Shown here: positions 1-9,232 of the stretch, in pieces
Layout: each line of letters begins with the position of its first letter
Numbering within the stretch: position 1 is the first letter of the stretch
NCBI GenBank assembly: GCA_013334745.1
Contig: JAAXWY010000010.1
Location: 1-60,742 of the forward strand
Direction: 5' to 3'
DNA from: Coriobacteriia bacterium
Lineage (GTDB): Bacteria; Actinomycetota; Coriobacteriia; Anaerosomatales; JAAXUF01
DNA length: 60,742 nt
Position numbers and translations under genes: made by a program
The notes under the pieces: model-generated
The model's database searches: none
Told to the model about the DNA's origin: nothing
The model's input: only the letters and a program-made list of their open reading frames with translations

Positions 1-10
1 CCCCTCATCA

Positions 11-46
11 AAGAAACGGGGCCCGCCGCGCGTGCGGCGAGCCCCG
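11..46 (-). terminator. Rho-independent terminator after rplM-rpsI
   Basis: Stem CGGGGC/GCCCCG encloses a second stem CGCCGC/GCGGCG with a 4-nt loop and one C-A mismatch. On the minus strand it is followed by a T-rich stretch (TTTCTTT). It lies 28 nt past the rpsI stop and closes the operon. Confidence 0.8.
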
Positions 47-74
47 GTCGGTTCGAACGTAGAGCCGCTGCTTC

Positions 75-473
75 CTAGCGCTTGGAGAACTGCGGCTTCT
101 TGCGGGCCTTCTTCAGACCGTACTTCTTGCGCTCGACCATACGGGGGTCACGACGCAGGTACCCTGCCTTCTTGAGCTCGGCACGATACTCGTCGCCGGC
201 CTCAAGGAGTGCACGAGCGATACCGTGACGCATCGCGCCGGCCTGGCCGGACACGCCGCCACCATGGCACTGAGCGATGACGTCGAAGCGACCCTCGGTC
301 TCGGTCGCCTTGAACGGAGTGAGCACGAAGTTGACGAGCGCCTCGCGGCCGAAGAACTGCAGCGCGGGCTTCTTGTTCACGGTGATGACGCCGGTACCCG
401 GGACCAGACGGACGCGAGCGACCGAGGTCTTGCGGCGGCCGGTGCCGTAGTAGGTGGCCTTGTTCTCAGCCAT
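75..473 (-). CDS. rpsI: 30S ribosomal protein S9
   Basis: S9 of the small subunit; its C-terminal tail reaches the P-site tRNA. The product is 132 residues, the usual bacterial length. It begins with the family pattern [14 protein letters not shown] and ends in the typical basic tail [12 protein letters not shown]. The ATG lies 3 nt after the rplM stop, so the two are co-transcribed as in most bacteria. A terminator follows directly. No unusual feature. Confidence 0.98.
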   Translation of the reverse strand: MAENKATYYGTGRRKTSVARVRLVPGTGVITVNKKPALQFFGREALVNFVLTPFKATETEGRFDVIAQCHGGGVSGQAGAMRHGIARALLEAGDEYRAELKKAGYLRRDPRMVERKKYGLKKARKKPQFSKR

Positions 474-476
474 GCG

Positions 477-911
477 TTAGCCCTCCAGCGTGATCTGACG
501 CGGCTTCTGCGCCTCGTGCGGATGATTCGGTCCAGCGTAGACCTTGAGCTTGCGGTTCATCGCACGACCGAGCGTATTCTTCGGGAGCATGCCCTTGACG
601 GCCTTCTCGATGATCCGCTCCGGGTGCTTTGCGAGCATCCGCTGGAACGAGACCTCCTTGAGGCCGCCGGGGAAACCGCTGTGGCTGTAGTAGTTCTTGG
701 TGAACGCCTTGTTACCCGTCAGACGGATCTTCTCGGCGTTGATAACGATGACGAAGTCACCGGTATCGACGTGCGGGGTGTACTGCGGCTTGTTCTTGCC
801 CTTCAGGATCTGAGCCACCTGACTGGCAAGTCGGCCAAGCACAACGTCGGTGGCGTCGACTACGAGCCACTCGCGCTCGACTTCACCGGGCTTTGCGTGG
901 TAGGTCTTCAC
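477..911 (-). CDS. rplM: 50S ribosomal protein L13
   Basis: L13 is an early-assembly large-subunit protein. The 144-residue product carries the hallmark pieces W-L-V-V-D-A near the start, the central [19 protein letters not shown] and the SHSGFPGG segment. It is the first gene of the rplM-rpsI pair. The 174-nt gap after truA holds a recognisable promoter, so this pair is probably transcribed independently of the ECF-truA block upstream. Confidence 0.98.
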   Translation of the reverse strand: MKTYHAKPGEVEREWLVVDATDVVLGRLASQVAQILKGKNKPQYTPHVDTGDFVIVINAEKIRLTGNKAFTKNYYSHSGFPGGLKEVSFQRMLAKHPERIIEKAVKGMLPKNTLGRAMNRKLKVYAGPNHPHEAQKPRQITLEG

Positions 912-982
912 AAGTCCTCCAACGGACGATTCCAGATATGTTCGGTTCGAACCTTCACGGGGCTGCTGAAACGAACCCTCAC

Positions 983-1011
983 ATAGTAGCCGCGCCGCGA
1001 AGATGCGTCAA
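983..1011 (-). promoter_or_regulatory. Candidate promoter for rplM-rpsI
   Basis: -35 TTGACG (1011-1006), a 17-nt spacer and -10 TACTAT (988-983) on the minus strand, about 75 nt upstream of the rplM start. The TAnnnT -10 matches other candidate promoters in this window. Confidence 0.65.
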
Positions 1012-1085
1012 CGAGCACACGCCGCCGGGTGTGTCCTACCCCGTTCGACCCGGCCGCGAGCGCGTTCTCGCGCCATGGCATGGGG

Positions 1086-1874
1086 CTAGCGCCACACCTC
1101 ATCCGGGTACTCGACCCGCCACAACGTGAGTCCGTGAGCAGGGGCGGTTGCGCCTGCGGCATCACGCGAGCACGCCTCACGCGCGGTCTTGACCCACGCG
1201 GGATCGCGCCTACCCGTGCCCACCTCCACGAGCGTGCCGACCATCACGCGCACCATCGAATGCAGAAACGCGTTGCCCAGCACCCTGACGACGAGGCACT
1301 GCTCGCCCAGATGCTCCTCGTAGCCGATGTCGACCGCATCGACGCGTCGCATCGTCGTCTTGCCCTCGGCCGACACCGTCACGCAAAACGACTTGAAGTC
1401 GCGCTCGCCCAGCAAGTGCGTTGCTCCCTCTCGCATCGCCTCGACGTCGAGCTCTCGGACGCAGTGCCAGGCGACCCTGTCGAGGAACATGGGCGGCACC
1501 CGACCGGCCACGATCCGGTAGCGGTACTCTCGGCCGATCGCGTTGGTCCTCGCCGAGAACCGCTCGCGCGCCCGACGGACCTCTCGGACCACGACGCCCT
1601 CGCCCGTCAGCGCGTTGAGCGACCGCAGCAGAGTCCTCGCGTCGAGATCGCCCTCGGCGGCACCGTAGCTGACAACCTGACCGAGCGCGTGCACGCCGGC
1701 GTCGGTTCTGCCCGCGCAGACGAGCTCGATGGGCCGTCGCAGCGCTGTGGTCAGGGCGGACTCGAGTTCGCCCTGCACGGTGCGGGCGTTGGGCTGCCGG
1801 GCGAAGCCGGCGAAGCCGGAGCCGTCGTAGGCGACGACCAGCGCGGTCGTGCCGGGGTGCGAATGTGCGGTCAC
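1086..1874 (-). CDS. truA: tRNA pseudouridine(38-40) synthase TruA
   Basis: Isomerises uridines 38-40 in the anticodon arm of many tRNAs. The catalytic Asp is in CAGRTDAGVHALGQV, the TruA signature, and the N-terminal VAYDGSGFAGFARQ is also typical. I chose the GTG at 1874 because GGAGGAG lies 7 nt upstream; this gives 262 residues, normal for the family. An in-frame start 33 nt further upstream has no such site. It follows ecfT by 40 nt, the same ecfA1-ecfA2-ecfT-truA order seen in many Firmicutes. Confidence 0.95.
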   Translation of the reverse strand: MTAHSHPGTTALVVAYDGSGFAGFARQPNARTVQGELESALTTALRRPIELVCAGRTDAGVHALGQVVSYGAAEGDLDARTLLRSLNALTGEGVVVREVRRARERFSARTNAIGREYRYRIVAGRVPPMFLDRVAWHCVRELDVEAMREGATHLLGERDFKSFCVTVSAEGKTTMRRVDAVDIGYEEHLGEQCLVVRVLGNAFLHSMVRVMVGTLVEVGTGRRDPAWVKTAREACSRDAAGATAPAHGLTLWRVEYPDEVWR

Positions 1875-1914
1875 GCGGTCACTCCTCCTGCGATGTGATT
1901 GCGGCATGGTGCCG

Positions 1915-2706
1915 CTAGAACAGTATCGCCGTCATCGTCGCGACGGTCACACCGGTCGCGAGGACCAGCCAGTCGGTGCCCCGCATCACCGGCTCGTGCA
2001 GCCGCGTGCGACCCGCACCCGTGTAGCAGCGCGACTCCATGGCCACGGCAAGCCGATCGGCTCGGCGGAACAGGCTCACGAACAGCGGCACAAGAACCGG
2101 CACCCAGGCCTTGGCACGGCGTACCGGACCGCCCTCGTCGAACACGGCTCCGCGCGCCGACTGTGCGACGACGATCTTCTCGGCCTCCTCGGCGGTCGTG
2201 GGGATGAACCGCAGTGCGATCGAGAACATCGTCGCAACGTCGTCGACGGGCACCCGCACGATCCGTAGCGGACGCATCACGCGCGAGAGCGCGTCGGTGA
2301 GCGCGACCGGCGAGGTCGTGAGGGTGAGCAACGACGTGCCCACCACGAGCAGCACGATGCGCACGACGAAGAACGCGCCTGTCATGAGCCCATCGAGCGA
2401 TATCCCGAGAGGACCGAGCCGCAGCGCCGCCTCGACCGGCTGCCACCGCACGGCGTTGGCAACGAGTGTGAACGCGAGCAGCAGGGACACGGCGCGAAGG
2501 CCGCGCAGGGCGAGCCGGAGCGGCACGCGCGAAAGGCCCACGGCGAGCACCACGAGCACGGCCGCCACGACGAAGCCCTTCCAGCCATCGAACGCGAACA
2601 ACGCGATTGAGTACGCAGCGGTCAGGCCGAGCTTGACGCGTGGGTCGAGACGGTGCACCGCCGAGTCACCCGGGACGAACTGCCCGAACGGAACCGGGAC
2701 CGCCAT
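1915..2706 (-). CDS. ecfT: ECF transporter transmembrane protein EcfT
   Basis: The membrane coupling subunit of a group II (shared-module) energy-coupling factor transporter, which takes up vitamins or metals with interchangeable S components. About 263 residues, with several hydrophobic helices in the first half, the family start HRLDPRVKLGL, and an Ala-Arg-Gly-type coupling segment (QSARGAVF) near residue 170. The ATG at 2706 overlaps the ecfA2 stop by one base. No S-component gene is nearby, so its substrates cannot be told from this window. Confidence 0.93.
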   Translation of the reverse strand: MAVPVPFGQFVPGDSAVHRLDPRVKLGLTAAYSIALFAFDGWKGFVVAAVLVVLAVGLSRVPLRLALRGLRAVSLLLAFTLVANAVRWQPVEAALRLGPLGISLDGLMTGAFFVVRIVLLVVGTSLLTLTTSPVALTDALSRVMRPLRIVRVPVDDVATMFSIALRFIPTTAEEAEKIVVAQSARGAVFDEGGPVRRAKAWVPVLVPLFVSLFRRADRLAVAMESRCYTGAGRTRLHEPVMRGTDWLVLATGVTVATMTAILF

Positions 2707-3539
2707 CAGCGCCACCCCCCTGCCGCAAGTGCGCGATCGGCCGCCTCGACGGGGTCCAGGGTGAACGGTCCGACGTCGATGCCGCGCTCACGCGCGAGCA
2801 TCTGGAATCGCAGCACGTCCGGCGCGATGAGACCGGCGGACGCGAACGGGGCGGGGTCGGCCACCAGCGCGCTCGCATCGCCGGCGAACACGGGTCGCCC
2901 GCCACCGAGCACCAGCACGCGGTCCGCCTCACCCAAGAACTCCTGCGCTGAGTGGCTGACGACCACAACACCGGCCTCGGCGCGTGCGGCCTGCACGATG
3001 GCGCGAACGTCGGCCCGCCCGCGCGCGTCGAGACCGGCGGTCGGCTCGTCGAGCAGCAGGTAGCGCGGGCGCATCGCGATGACGCCCGCGATCGCCGCCC
3101 GACGCGCCTCGCCACCCGAGAGCGTGAACGGCGAGCGCTCCGCGTACCGAGCGGGATCGAGCCCTACTCGGAGCAGCGCATCCTTCGCGGCGGTCGCCGC
3201 GTCTGCAACGGGTGTGCCGAGGTTTCGTGGTCCGAACGCCACGTCGTCAAGGAGTGTCTCGGCGAAGAGCTGCGACTCGGCGTCTTGGAAGACGAGTCCG
3301 ACAACACCGCGAGCCGTCGCGCGCGTCAGAGGGGCGCCATCGACCGAGGCCGCGCCTTCGCTCGCGGCAAGCAGTCCCGCACACAGGCGCAGCGCCGTGG
3401 ACTTGCCCGAACCCGTCGCGCCGAGCACCAGCACCAGCTCGCCCGGCTCGACCGACACGCTGACGCCGGAGAGCGCTGCCACGGCAAACGACGTATCAGG
3501 CGAGTAGGTATAGCCGACGTTGTCGAGTATCAGCGCCAC
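2706..3539 (-). CDS. ecfA2: ECF transporter ATPase EcfA2
   Basis: Second ATPase of the ECF module. Walker A is GATGSGKST, the Q-loop region reads VGLVFQDAESQLF, the ABC signature is LSGGEARR and Walker B is YLLLDEPTAGLD, followed by the H-loop VVVSHS. I chose the GTG at 3539, with GGAGG just upstream, giving 277 residues; longer in-frame starts run into ecfA1. It overlaps the end of ecfA1 by 10 nt, which indicates translational coupling. Confidence 0.93.
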   Translation of the reverse strand: MALILDNVGYTYSPDTSFAVAALSGVSVSVEPGELVLVLGATGSGKSTALRLCAGLLAASEGAASVDGAPLTRATARGVVGLVFQDAESQLFAETLLDDVAFGPRNLGTPVADAATAAKDALLRVGLDPARYAERSPFTLSGGEARRAAIAGVIAMRPRYLLLDEPTAGLDARGRADVRAIVQAARAEAGVVVVSHSAQEFLGEADRVLVLGGGRPVFAGDASALVADPAPFASAGLIAPDVLRFQMLARERGIDVGPFTLDPVEAADRALAAGGWR

Positions 3540-4348
3540 AGCGCCTCCACGAGTGACTCGGGGGTCGTCGCGCTCGCCCTGGCGGATGCGCCGCCCTCGC
3601 TCAGGCGTGCAGCGAGAATGGACACCCGCGGCAGCTCGAGACCGCACGCGGCGAGCACGTCATGCCTGCCGAACAGCTCTGCAACCGGTCCCGAGAACGC
3701 GACGCGCCCGGCATCAAGGACCACTACCCTGTCGGCCGACGCGATGTCTGCCAGGTCATGTGTGATGTGTAGGATGCCGCGGCCACCGGCGACGAGCTCT
3801 GCCACGATACGCAGCACGTCGGCGCGACCCTCGGGATCGAGCATCGACGTCGGCTCGTCGAGCACGAGGTACGCCGGCTGCATCGCGAGCGCGCCCGCGA
3901 TACCGAGCCGCTGCTTCTGCCCTCCCGAGAGCAGGTGAGGCTCACGCGCCTCGAAGCCGGTCAGCCCCACTGCAGCCAGCGCGGCGTCGACCCGCTCGCG
4001 CAGCTGGTCGCGCGCGACACCGAGGTTCTCCGGCCCAAACGCCACATCGTCCTCGACCGAAGTCGCCACGATCTGGTCGTCGGGATGCTGCGACACCATC
4101 CCCACGCGCTGCCTGATGTCGCGGATGCGCTCTTCCTCGTCCGTTGACATGCCGTCGATGGTGACCGTGCCGGCGTTTGGCAGCAGGATGCCGTTGGCCA
4201 TCCGCGCCAAGGTGGACTTGCCCGATCCATTCGCGCCGACAACCGCGACCTGCTCGCCCGATGCGACCTGCAATGAGACGCCATCGAGCGCACGACCGCC
4301 TGCCGGCACGCCGTGGTAACCGAACACGATGTCATCGAAGCGAAGCAT
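3530..4348 (-). CDS. ecfA1: ECF transporter ATPase EcfA1
   Basis: First ATPase of the ECF module. Walker A is GANGSGKST, the Q-loop region VGMVSQHPDDQIVATSVEDD is typical of EcfA1, the signature is LSGGQKQR, Walker B is YLVLDEPTSMLD and the H-loop is HITHDL. The ATG at 4348 has a GGGGGA site and gives 272 residues. It is the first gene after the alpha operon, separated from rplQ by a strong hairpin, as in the Firmicute order rplQ-ecfA1-ecfA2-ecfT-truA-rplM-rpsI. Confidence 0.94.
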   Translation of the reverse strand: MLRFDDIVFGYHGVPAGGRALDGVSLQVASGEQVAVVGANGSGKSTLARMANGILLPNAGTVTIDGMSTDEEERIRDIRQRVGMVSQHPDDQIVATSVEDDVAFGPENLGVARDQLRERVDAALAAVGLTGFEAREPHLLSGGQKQRLGIAGALAMQPAYLVLDEPTSMLDPEGRADVLRIVAELVAGGRGILHITHDLADIASADRVVVLDAGRVAFSGPVAELFGRHDVLAACGLELPRVSILAARLSEGGASARASATTPESLVEALWR

Positions 4349-4394
4349 GGTCCCCCGGGTGTATCGGCGGGTGTGACGGGGCTGCGGACACGAA

Positions 4395-4418
4395 GAGGGC
4401 CTCCCGTGGGAGGCCCTC
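4395..4418 (-). terminator. Hairpin after rplQ
   Basis: Perfect 11-bp inverted repeat GAGGGCCTCCC/GGGAGGCCCTC with only two bases between the arms, so the real loop takes in the inner pairs. It lies 43 nt after the rplQ stop. The downstream T-run is short (TTCGTG), so it may terminate or only attenuate into ecfA1. Confidence 0.7.
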
Positions 4419-4460
4419 ACATCGTACTTGTTGTTCGCCCATGAGCGAACGAAAGCCGAT

Positions 4461-4829
4461 CTAGTCGACGAGCTCCATGATGACCATGGGGGCAGCGTCG
4501 CCCTTGCGGGGACCGAGCTTCAGGATGCGGGTGTAGCCACCATCGCGACCCTCGAAGCGCTCGCCGAGATCGGCGAACAGGTCCTTGCCGGCGTCGTTCT
4601 TGGGGAACTTGTAGTCACCGAGCTGCGCCATGGCGATGCGACGAGCGTGCACGTCGCCCTTCTTGGCGCGGGTGATGACCGGCTCCACGAAGCCGCGAAG
4701 CTCCTTGGCGCGGGTCTCGGTCGTCTTGATGCGACCGTTCTCGAGGAGCGCGATGGCCAGGCCGCGGAGAATCGCCTTGGTGTGCGACGCATCCGTGCCG
4801 AGCTTGCGACCCTTCTTCTGGTGTCTCAT
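4461..4829 (-). CDS. rplQ: 50S ribosomal protein L17
   Basis: Large-subunit protein near the exit tunnel. The 122-residue product starts MRHQKKGRKLGTDASHT and contains RIKTTETRAKELR, both family hallmarks. It follows rpoA by 16 nt as the last gene of the alpha operon, and a strong hairpin lies just downstream. Confidence 0.98.
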   Translation of the reverse strand: MRHQKKGRKLGTDASHTKAILRGLAIALLENGRIKTTETRAKELRGFVEPVITRAKKGDVHARRIAMAQLGDYKFPKNDAGKDLFADLGERFEGRDGGYTRILKLGPRKGDAAPMVIMELVD

Positions 4830-4845
4830 TTTCTAAGGTCTCCCG

Positions 4846-5787
4846 TTACTGCTTGAGGCCCAGGCCCATGCCCTGGAGCTTGTCCTTGACTTCTTCGATC
4901 GACTTGGCGCCGAAGTTCCGGATGTTGAGAAGATCGTTCTCGGAACACTCGGTCAGCTGACCGATGGTGTTCACACCCTGACGCTTCAGGCAGTTGTACG
5001 AGCGGACCGAAAGGTCGAGCTCCTCGATCGGGGTGTCGAGCACGCCTTCGCCCTCGTCGGTGGGGGCAGCGAAGATGCCCTCCTCGGATAGAGCGGTTGC
5101 GGCCTGGTCGACGAAGAGCATCATGTGCTCGTCGATGACACGGCCGGCGCGCGCGACGGCATCGCTCGGGTCGACGGAACCGTTGGTTTCGACCTCGAGA
5201 GTGAGCATGTCGTAGTCGGTGCGCTGTCCCACACGCGTGTTCTCGACCACGTAGGTGCAACGCGTGATCGGCGAGAACAGCGAGTCGACGGTAATGACGC
5301 CGATGGGATGCTCCGGCTTCTTGTTGCGGTCGGCCGACACGTAGCCACGGCCGACGCCGATCTCGATGCTCATCTCGAGCCTCGCACCCTTGTTCAGGGT
5401 CGCGATGATGTGCTCGGGGTTAACGAGCTCGAACTCGGACGGAACCTTGAGATCGGCACCTGTGATGGTGCCGGGGCCGGCGACCGAAAGCGTCGCGACG
5501 CCCTGGCCGGCACCGATACCGGTCTCGCGGAACACAAGACCCTTGATGTTGAGCACGATGTCGGTGACGTCCTCACGGACGCCGTCGATCGTCGCGAACT
5601 CGTGCTGCTGCCCCTCGATACGAATCGAGGTGGCCGCTGCGCCCTCCAGTGAAGAGAGAAGGACGCGGCGCATGCAGTTGCCCAGCGTGTAGCCGAAACC
5701 GCGCTCCAGCGGCTCTACGACGTAACGCGCGACGCGATCGTCGATGCGGTCCACCGTGACCTGGGGCCTCTTGAACTCTGTCATCAA
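4846..5787 (-). CDS. rpoA: RNA polymerase subunit alpha
   Basis: Assembly platform of RNA polymerase. The N-terminal domain (about residues 1-230) has ERGFGYTLGNCMRRVLLSS, the dimerisation signature. An acidic linker (PTDEGEGVLD) leads to the C-terminal domain, about residues 251-313, with LSVRSYNCLKRQGVNTIGQL. In that domain the equivalents of E. coli R265, N268, G296, K298 and E302 are present (R262, N265, G293, K295, E299), so UP-element binding is expected. A very similar domain is found at the end of RpoC in this window. Confidence 0.98.
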   Translation of the reverse strand: MMTEFKRPQVTVDRIDDRVARYVVEPLERGFGYTLGNCMRRVLLSSLEGAAATSIRIEGQQHEFATIDGVREDVTDIVLNIKGLVFRETGIGAGQGVATLSVAGPGTITGADLKVPSEFELVNPEHIIATLNKGARLEMSIEIGVGRGYVSADRNKKPEHPIGVITVDSLFSPITRCTYVVENTRVGQRTDYDMLTLEVETNGSVDPSDAVARAGRVIDEHMMLFVDQAATALSEEGIFAAPTDEGEGVLDTPIEELDLSVRSYNCLKRQGVNTIGQLTECSENDLLNIRNFGAKSIEEVKDKLQGMGLGLKQ

Positions 5788-5812
5788 ACAGCCTCCTTGG
5801 CTTCCCGGTCGA

Positions 5813-6439
5813 TTACTTCGAGTAGAGCTCGACGATCAGCTGCTCGCGAACCGGCGCATCGATCTGATCACGCGTCGGCAGCGACAGGATCTTGCCCTGC
5901 AGCTTCTCGATGTCGACCTCAAGCCAGCCCGGAACCTCGATCTTCTCCGAGGCGATGAGCGAGGTCTTGATCACGAGCAGGTCCTTGGACTTGGTGCCCA
6001 CAGCCACGACCTCACCCGGACGAACGCGGTACGACGGAATGTCGACGCGACGATCGTTGATGGTGATGTGACCGTGGCGAACCACCTGGCGAGCCTCGTC
6101 GCGAGACTTGGCGAAGCCGAGACGGTACACGACGTTGTCCAGACGGCTCTCGAGGATACGCAGCAGGTTCTCACCCGTGATGCCGGTCTGACGACTGGCG
6201 ATCACGTAGTAGCCGCGGAACTGCTTCTCGAGCAGGCCGTAGATACGCTTGGTGCGCTGCTTCTCACGAAGCTGCACACGGTATTCCGAGTCACGCGGGC
6301 GCTTCTTGCCCGCCATTCCCGGCGGATACGGCCGCTTCTCCACTCCGCACTTGTCGGAGTAGCAGCGGTCGCCCTTCAGAAAGAGCTTGATGCCTTCACG
6401 GCGGCACAGACGACAGTCCGCCCCGGTATATCGAGCCAT
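5813..6439 (-). CDS. rpsD: 30S ribosomal protein S4 (zinc-binding form)
   Basis: Primary 16S rRNA binder and assembly initiator. I chose the ATG at 6439 ([16 protein letters not shown]), giving 208 residues; an upstream in-frame extension of 44 residues does not resemble S4. Cys9, Cys12, Cys26 and Cys31 form the C+ zinc site. The S4 RNA-binding domain ([19 protein letters not shown] and following) lies at about residues 98-160. It is part of rpsM-rpsK-rpsD-rpoA-rplQ. Confidence 0.97.
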   Translation of the reverse strand: MARYTGADCRLCRREGIKLFLKGDRCYSDKCGVEKRPYPPGMAGKKRPRDSEYRVQLREKQRTKRIYGLLEKQFRGYYVIASRQTGITGENLLRILESRLDNVVYRLGFAKSRDEARQVVRHGHITINDRRVDIPSYRVRPGEVVAVGTKSKDLLVIKTSLIASEKIEVPGWLEVDIEKLQGKILSLPTRDQIDAPVREQLIVELYSK

Positions 6440-6458
6440 GTGTAGAAGTCCTCCCGAG

Positions 6459-6860
6459 TTACACGCGACGGCGCTTGCGCGGCCGGCATCCGTTGTGAGG
6501 GACAGGGGTGCAGTCCTGAATGCTGGCGATCTCAAGCCCAGCAGCCTGGAGCGAACGAATCGCAGTCTCACGACCCGAACCCGGACCCTTCACAAATACG
6601 GAGACCTTGCGCAGGCCGTGCTCCTGAGCCATCTTGGCGGCCGCTTCCGCAGCCATCTGGGCGGCGAACGGCGTTGACTTACGCGAGCCCTTGAAGCCCA
6701 CGGTGCCAGCCGACTGCCAGGAGATCACGTTGCCTGTGGGGTCCGTGATGCTGATGATCGTGTTGTTGAACGTGCTCTTGATGTGTGCCTGACCCACCGC
6801 GATGTTCTTGCGCTCAGAACGCTTGAGGCGAGTACGCACATTCTTCTTCTTGGCTACCAT
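6459..6860 (-). CDS. rpsK: 30S ribosomal protein S11
   Basis: Platform protein near the E-site mRNA path. The 133-residue product contains [32 protein letters not shown] and the C-terminal [18 protein letters not shown], all diagnostic. It starts 3 nt after the rpsM stop. Confidence 0.98.
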   Translation of the reverse strand: MVAKKKNVRTRLKRSERKNIAVGQAHIKSTFNNTIISITDPTGNVISWQSAGTVGFKGSRKSTPFAAQMAAEAAAKMAQEHGLRKVSVFVKGPGSGRETAIRSLQAAGLEIASIQDCTPVPHNGCRPRKRRRV

Positions 6861-6863
6861 CGC

Positions 6864-7238
6864 TTACTTGCCCTTCTTCTTTGCGCCGATCTGGCGACGC
6901 GGACCCTTACGGGTACGCGCGTTCGTGTGCGTGCGCTGACCGCGGACCGGGAGGCCCTTGCGGTGACGAAGGCCGCGATAGCAGCCGATCTCCATGAGGC
7001 GCTTGATGTTCTGTGAGACTTCGCGACGAAGATCACCCTCGATCTTCAGGTTGCGGTCGATGAACTCACGGAGGCGTACGACTTCTTCCTCGGTGAGATC
7101 ACGAACGCGGGTGTCCGGACCGATGCCGGTCTCGCGAAGAATCGTCTTGCTGGTCGTAAGACCGATTCCATAGATGTAGGTCAGGCCGATCTCAACGCGC
7201 TTCTCGCGCGGGAGGTCGACACCTGCGATACGGGCCAC
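6864..7238 (-). CDS. rpsM: 30S ribosomal protein S13
   Basis: Head protein forming intersubunit bridges and touching P-site tRNA. 124 residues, beginning [22 protein letters not shown]... with the signature [21 protein letters not shown] near the C-terminus and a basic tail. It starts 12 nt after rpmJ. Confidence 0.98.
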   Translation of the reverse strand: MARIAGVDLPREKRVEIGLTYIYGIGLTTSKTILRETGIGPDTRVRDLTEEEVVRLREFIDRNLKIEGDLRREVSQNIKRLMEIGCYRGLRHRKGLPVRGQRTHTNARTRKGPRRQIGAKKKGK

Positions 7239-7250
7239 GCGTGCTCCCTC

Positions 7251-7364
7251 CTAGCCCTGGCGCTGCTTGTGGCGCGGGTTTTCGCAAATCACGAGAACCC
7301 GGCCGTGGCGCCGAATGACCTTGCACTTATCACACATTTTCTTGACCGAAGGACGTACCTTCAT
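7251..7364 (-). CDS. rpmJ: 50S ribosomal protein L36
   Basis: A 37-residue protein. It reads [19 protein letters not shown] and ends with PRHKQRQG. The Cys-x2-Cys, Cys and His ligands of the zinc-ribbon (C+) form are present. It sits in its usual place between infA and rpsM, with AGGGAGAACG just upstream of the ATG. Confidence 0.97.
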   Translation of the reverse strand: MKVRPSVKKMCDKCKVIRRHGRVLVICENPRHKQRQG

Positions 7365-7482
7365 CGTTCTCCCTTTCGGTGCTGTACGTAATCTATCTGC
7401 ACGCCCAGCCGCAGGCGTCGCTTGTCCAAGTCAGCCGGTACACGGTACCGGGAGTGTCCACTTCCGCTTCCGGAAGAGGGTC

Positions 7483-7704
7483 CTACTTGTATCGGTAGGT
7501 GATCCTGCCCCGCGTAAGGTCGTACGGTGAGAGCTCCACCACGACCTTGTCCCCCGGCAGGATGCGGATGTAGTGCATACGCATCTTCCCTGAGATGTGA
7601 GCCAGCACCTTGTGGCCATTCTCCAATTCCACGCGAAACATGGCATTGGGCAACGGCTCGACCACCGTGCCTTCGAGTTCTATGGCATCGTCACGCTTGG
7701 TCAC
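7483..7704 (-). CDS. infA: Translation initiation factor IF-1
   Basis: S1/OB-fold factor that occupies the ribosomal A site during initiation. I chose the GTG at 7704 because GAGGAG lies 9 nt upstream; this gives 73 residues ([14 protein letters not shown]...), the standard length. An in-frame ATG 30 nt upstream would add a non-homologous ten-residue extension. The family segments [20 protein letters not shown] and [11 protein letters not shown] are present. It heads the block infA-rpmJ-rpsM-rpsK-rpsD-rpoA-rplQ. Confidence 0.97.
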   Translation of the reverse strand: MTKRDDAIELEGTVVEPLPNAMFRVELENGHKVLAHISGKMRMHYIRILPGDKVVVELSPYDLTRGRITYRYK

Positions 7705-7744
7705 TAAGGGCTGCTCCTCACAGGGGGCGAACACGCAAGAGGGT

Positions 7745-7774
7745 ATTCTATCTTAGTCACTACACCCGAGTCCA
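7745..7774 (-). promoter_or_regulatory. Candidate promoter for infA and the alpha operon
   Basis: -10 TAGAAT (7750-7745) with -35 TGGACT (7774-7769) and an 18-nt spacer, about 40 nt upstream of the infA start. Four of six -35 bases and five of six -10 bases match consensus. Confidence 0.5.
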
Positions 7775-7791
7775 GCAGTTTCTTCTGCGAA

Positions 7792-7806
7792 GACCCGAAT
7801 CGGGTC
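7792..7806 (-). other. Hairpin between map and infA
   Basis: GACCCG/CGGGTC with a 3-nt loop, 3 nt after the map stop; followed on the minus strand by TTCGC. Possible partial terminator upstream of the infA promoter. Confidence 0.5.
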
Positions 7807-7808
7807 GG

Positions 7809-8558
7809 TTACTCCGTCGTTAGAACGAGTGGGCCGTCAGCCGTGATGGCCACAGTGTGCTCAAAATGCGCGGAAAGCGATCCGTCCAGGGTGGCGACGG
7901 TCCAGCCATCCGGCAACGATTCCACCTCAGCGCCACCGAAGTTCACCATCGGCTCGATGGCCAGAACCATCCCGACCTCGAGCTTGGGGCCCTTGCCCGG
8001 CACCCCGTAGTTGGGGACGTTGGGGTGCTCGTGCATGTTGCGGCCGATACCGTGGCCCACATACTCGCGTACCACCGCGAAGCCCGCTCCCTCGGCCACC
8101 GTCTGAACGGCGTACCCGATGTCGAACAGCCGCTTGCCGGGGACACACTCGGCGATTCCGGCTTGGAGAGACGCCGCCGTCGCATCGAGCAGCCGCTGCG
8201 CGCCATCCGAGATGGTGCCGACGGCGAACGTCGCGGCGTTGTCGCCGTAGTACCCACCCACGATCGCGCCTACATCGACCGAGAGGATGTCCCCCTCGAC
8301 CAACTCGATCAGCTCGGAGGGTATGCCGTGTACCACCTGGGAGTTCAGCGAGGTGCACAGCGTCTTGGGGAAGCCGTGGTAGCCCTTGAATGCCGGGACG
8401 CCGCCCTCGGCGCGGATCGCCTCCTCGGCGAGCGCATCGAGCTCCTCGGTGGTCACACCGGGCCTGACCGCGTCCCCAACAAGACGAAGAGCCCGGGCGC
8501 TGACGCGCCCGGCCTCTCGCATGAGTTCGATCTCGGCTGCAGACTTGCGGACGATCAC
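7809..8558 (-). CDS. map: Type I methionine aminopeptidase
   Basis: Removes initiator Met from nascent proteins. The five metal ligands can be placed: Asp in SVDVGA, Asp in YYGDNAATF, His in YVGHGIGRNMHEHP, Glu in AIEPMV and Glu in FEHTVAI. I chose the GTG at 8558, 8 nt downstream of the adk stop, giving 249 residues. A GGAGGG site lies within the last codons of adk. Longer in-frame extensions have no homology. The position secY-adk-map-infA is canonical. Confidence 0.95.
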   Translation of the reverse strand: MIVRKSAAEIELMREAGRVSARALRLVGDAVRPGVTTEELDALAEEAIRAEGGVPAFKGYHGFPKTLCTSLNSQVVHGIPSELIELVEGDILSVDVGAIVGGYYGDNAATFAVGTISDGAQRLLDATAASLQAGIAECVPGKRLFDIGYAVQTVAEGAGFAVVREYVGHGIGRNMHEHPNVPNYGVPGKGPKLEVGMVLAIEPMVNFGGAEVESLPDGWTVATLDGSLSAHFEHTVAITADGPLVLTTE

Positions 8559-8565
8559 CTGGTGA

Positions 8566-9210
8566 CTAGCCCTCCAGAGCCGCTCGGACGTCTGCGAACA
8601 CCGCGTCAACCGGACGGTTGCCGTCGATGCTGCGCAGAATACCTTGCTTCGAGTAGAACGGGACCAGCTGCGACGTGATCGCATCGTAATCGTTGAGGCG
8701 CTTGGTCGCAGCCTCGACGGTGTCGTCGTCACGCTGGTAGACCTCGCCACCGCATGTGTCGCACGAGCCCTCGGTCGCAGGCATCTCGCCCATGACGTTG
8801 TAGATGCGACCGCACCCACGGCACTGACGCCGAGAGGTGAGCCGTCCCATGAGGACGTCACGAGGAACCTCTATCGCGACCACGGAGTCGAGCTTCTTGC
8901 CCATCTCCACGAGCGCGCCATCAAGAGCCTCGGCCTGCGGCAGCGTGCGGGGAAAACCGTCGAGCATGAAACCGGCGTCGCAGTCGGGCTGCGACAGGCG
9001 GTCCTTGACCATCGCGATGACGACGGAGTCGGGTACGAGCTGGCCCTCGTCCATGTAGCGCTTCGCCTCGGCGCCGAGCTCGGTGCCCTCGGCGACGTTC
9101 TTGCGGAAGATGTCTCCTGTCGAGATGTGGGTAAGCCCGAACACCTCTATCAGTTTCGCGGCCTGCGTGCCTTTGCCGGCACCGGCAGCCCCCAGCAAGA
9201 CGATGTTCAT
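8566..9210 (-). CDS. adk: Adenylate kinase
   Basis: Catalyses ATP + AMP to 2 ADP. The P-loop is GAAGAGKGTQA, the AMP-binding segment is THISTGDIFRKN, and GFPRTLPQAEALD is the family signature. The LID (about residues 126-160) carries four cysteines, CRGC and CDTC, so it is the long zinc-binding form. 214 residues, in the usual place between secY and map. Confidence 0.97.
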   Translation of the reverse strand: MNIVLLGAAGAGKGTQAAKLIEVFGLTHISTGDIFRKNVAEGTELGAEAKRYMDEGQLVPDSVVIAMVKDRLSQPDCDAGFMLDGFPRTLPQAEALDGALVEMGKKLDSVVAIEVPRDVLMGRLTSRRQCRGCGRIYNVMGEMPATEGSCDTCGGEVYQRDDDTVEAATKRLNDYDAITSQLVPFYSKQGILRSIDGNRPVDAVFADVRAALEG

Positions 9211-9232
9211 ACTCAGGTCCTCCCCTATCTGC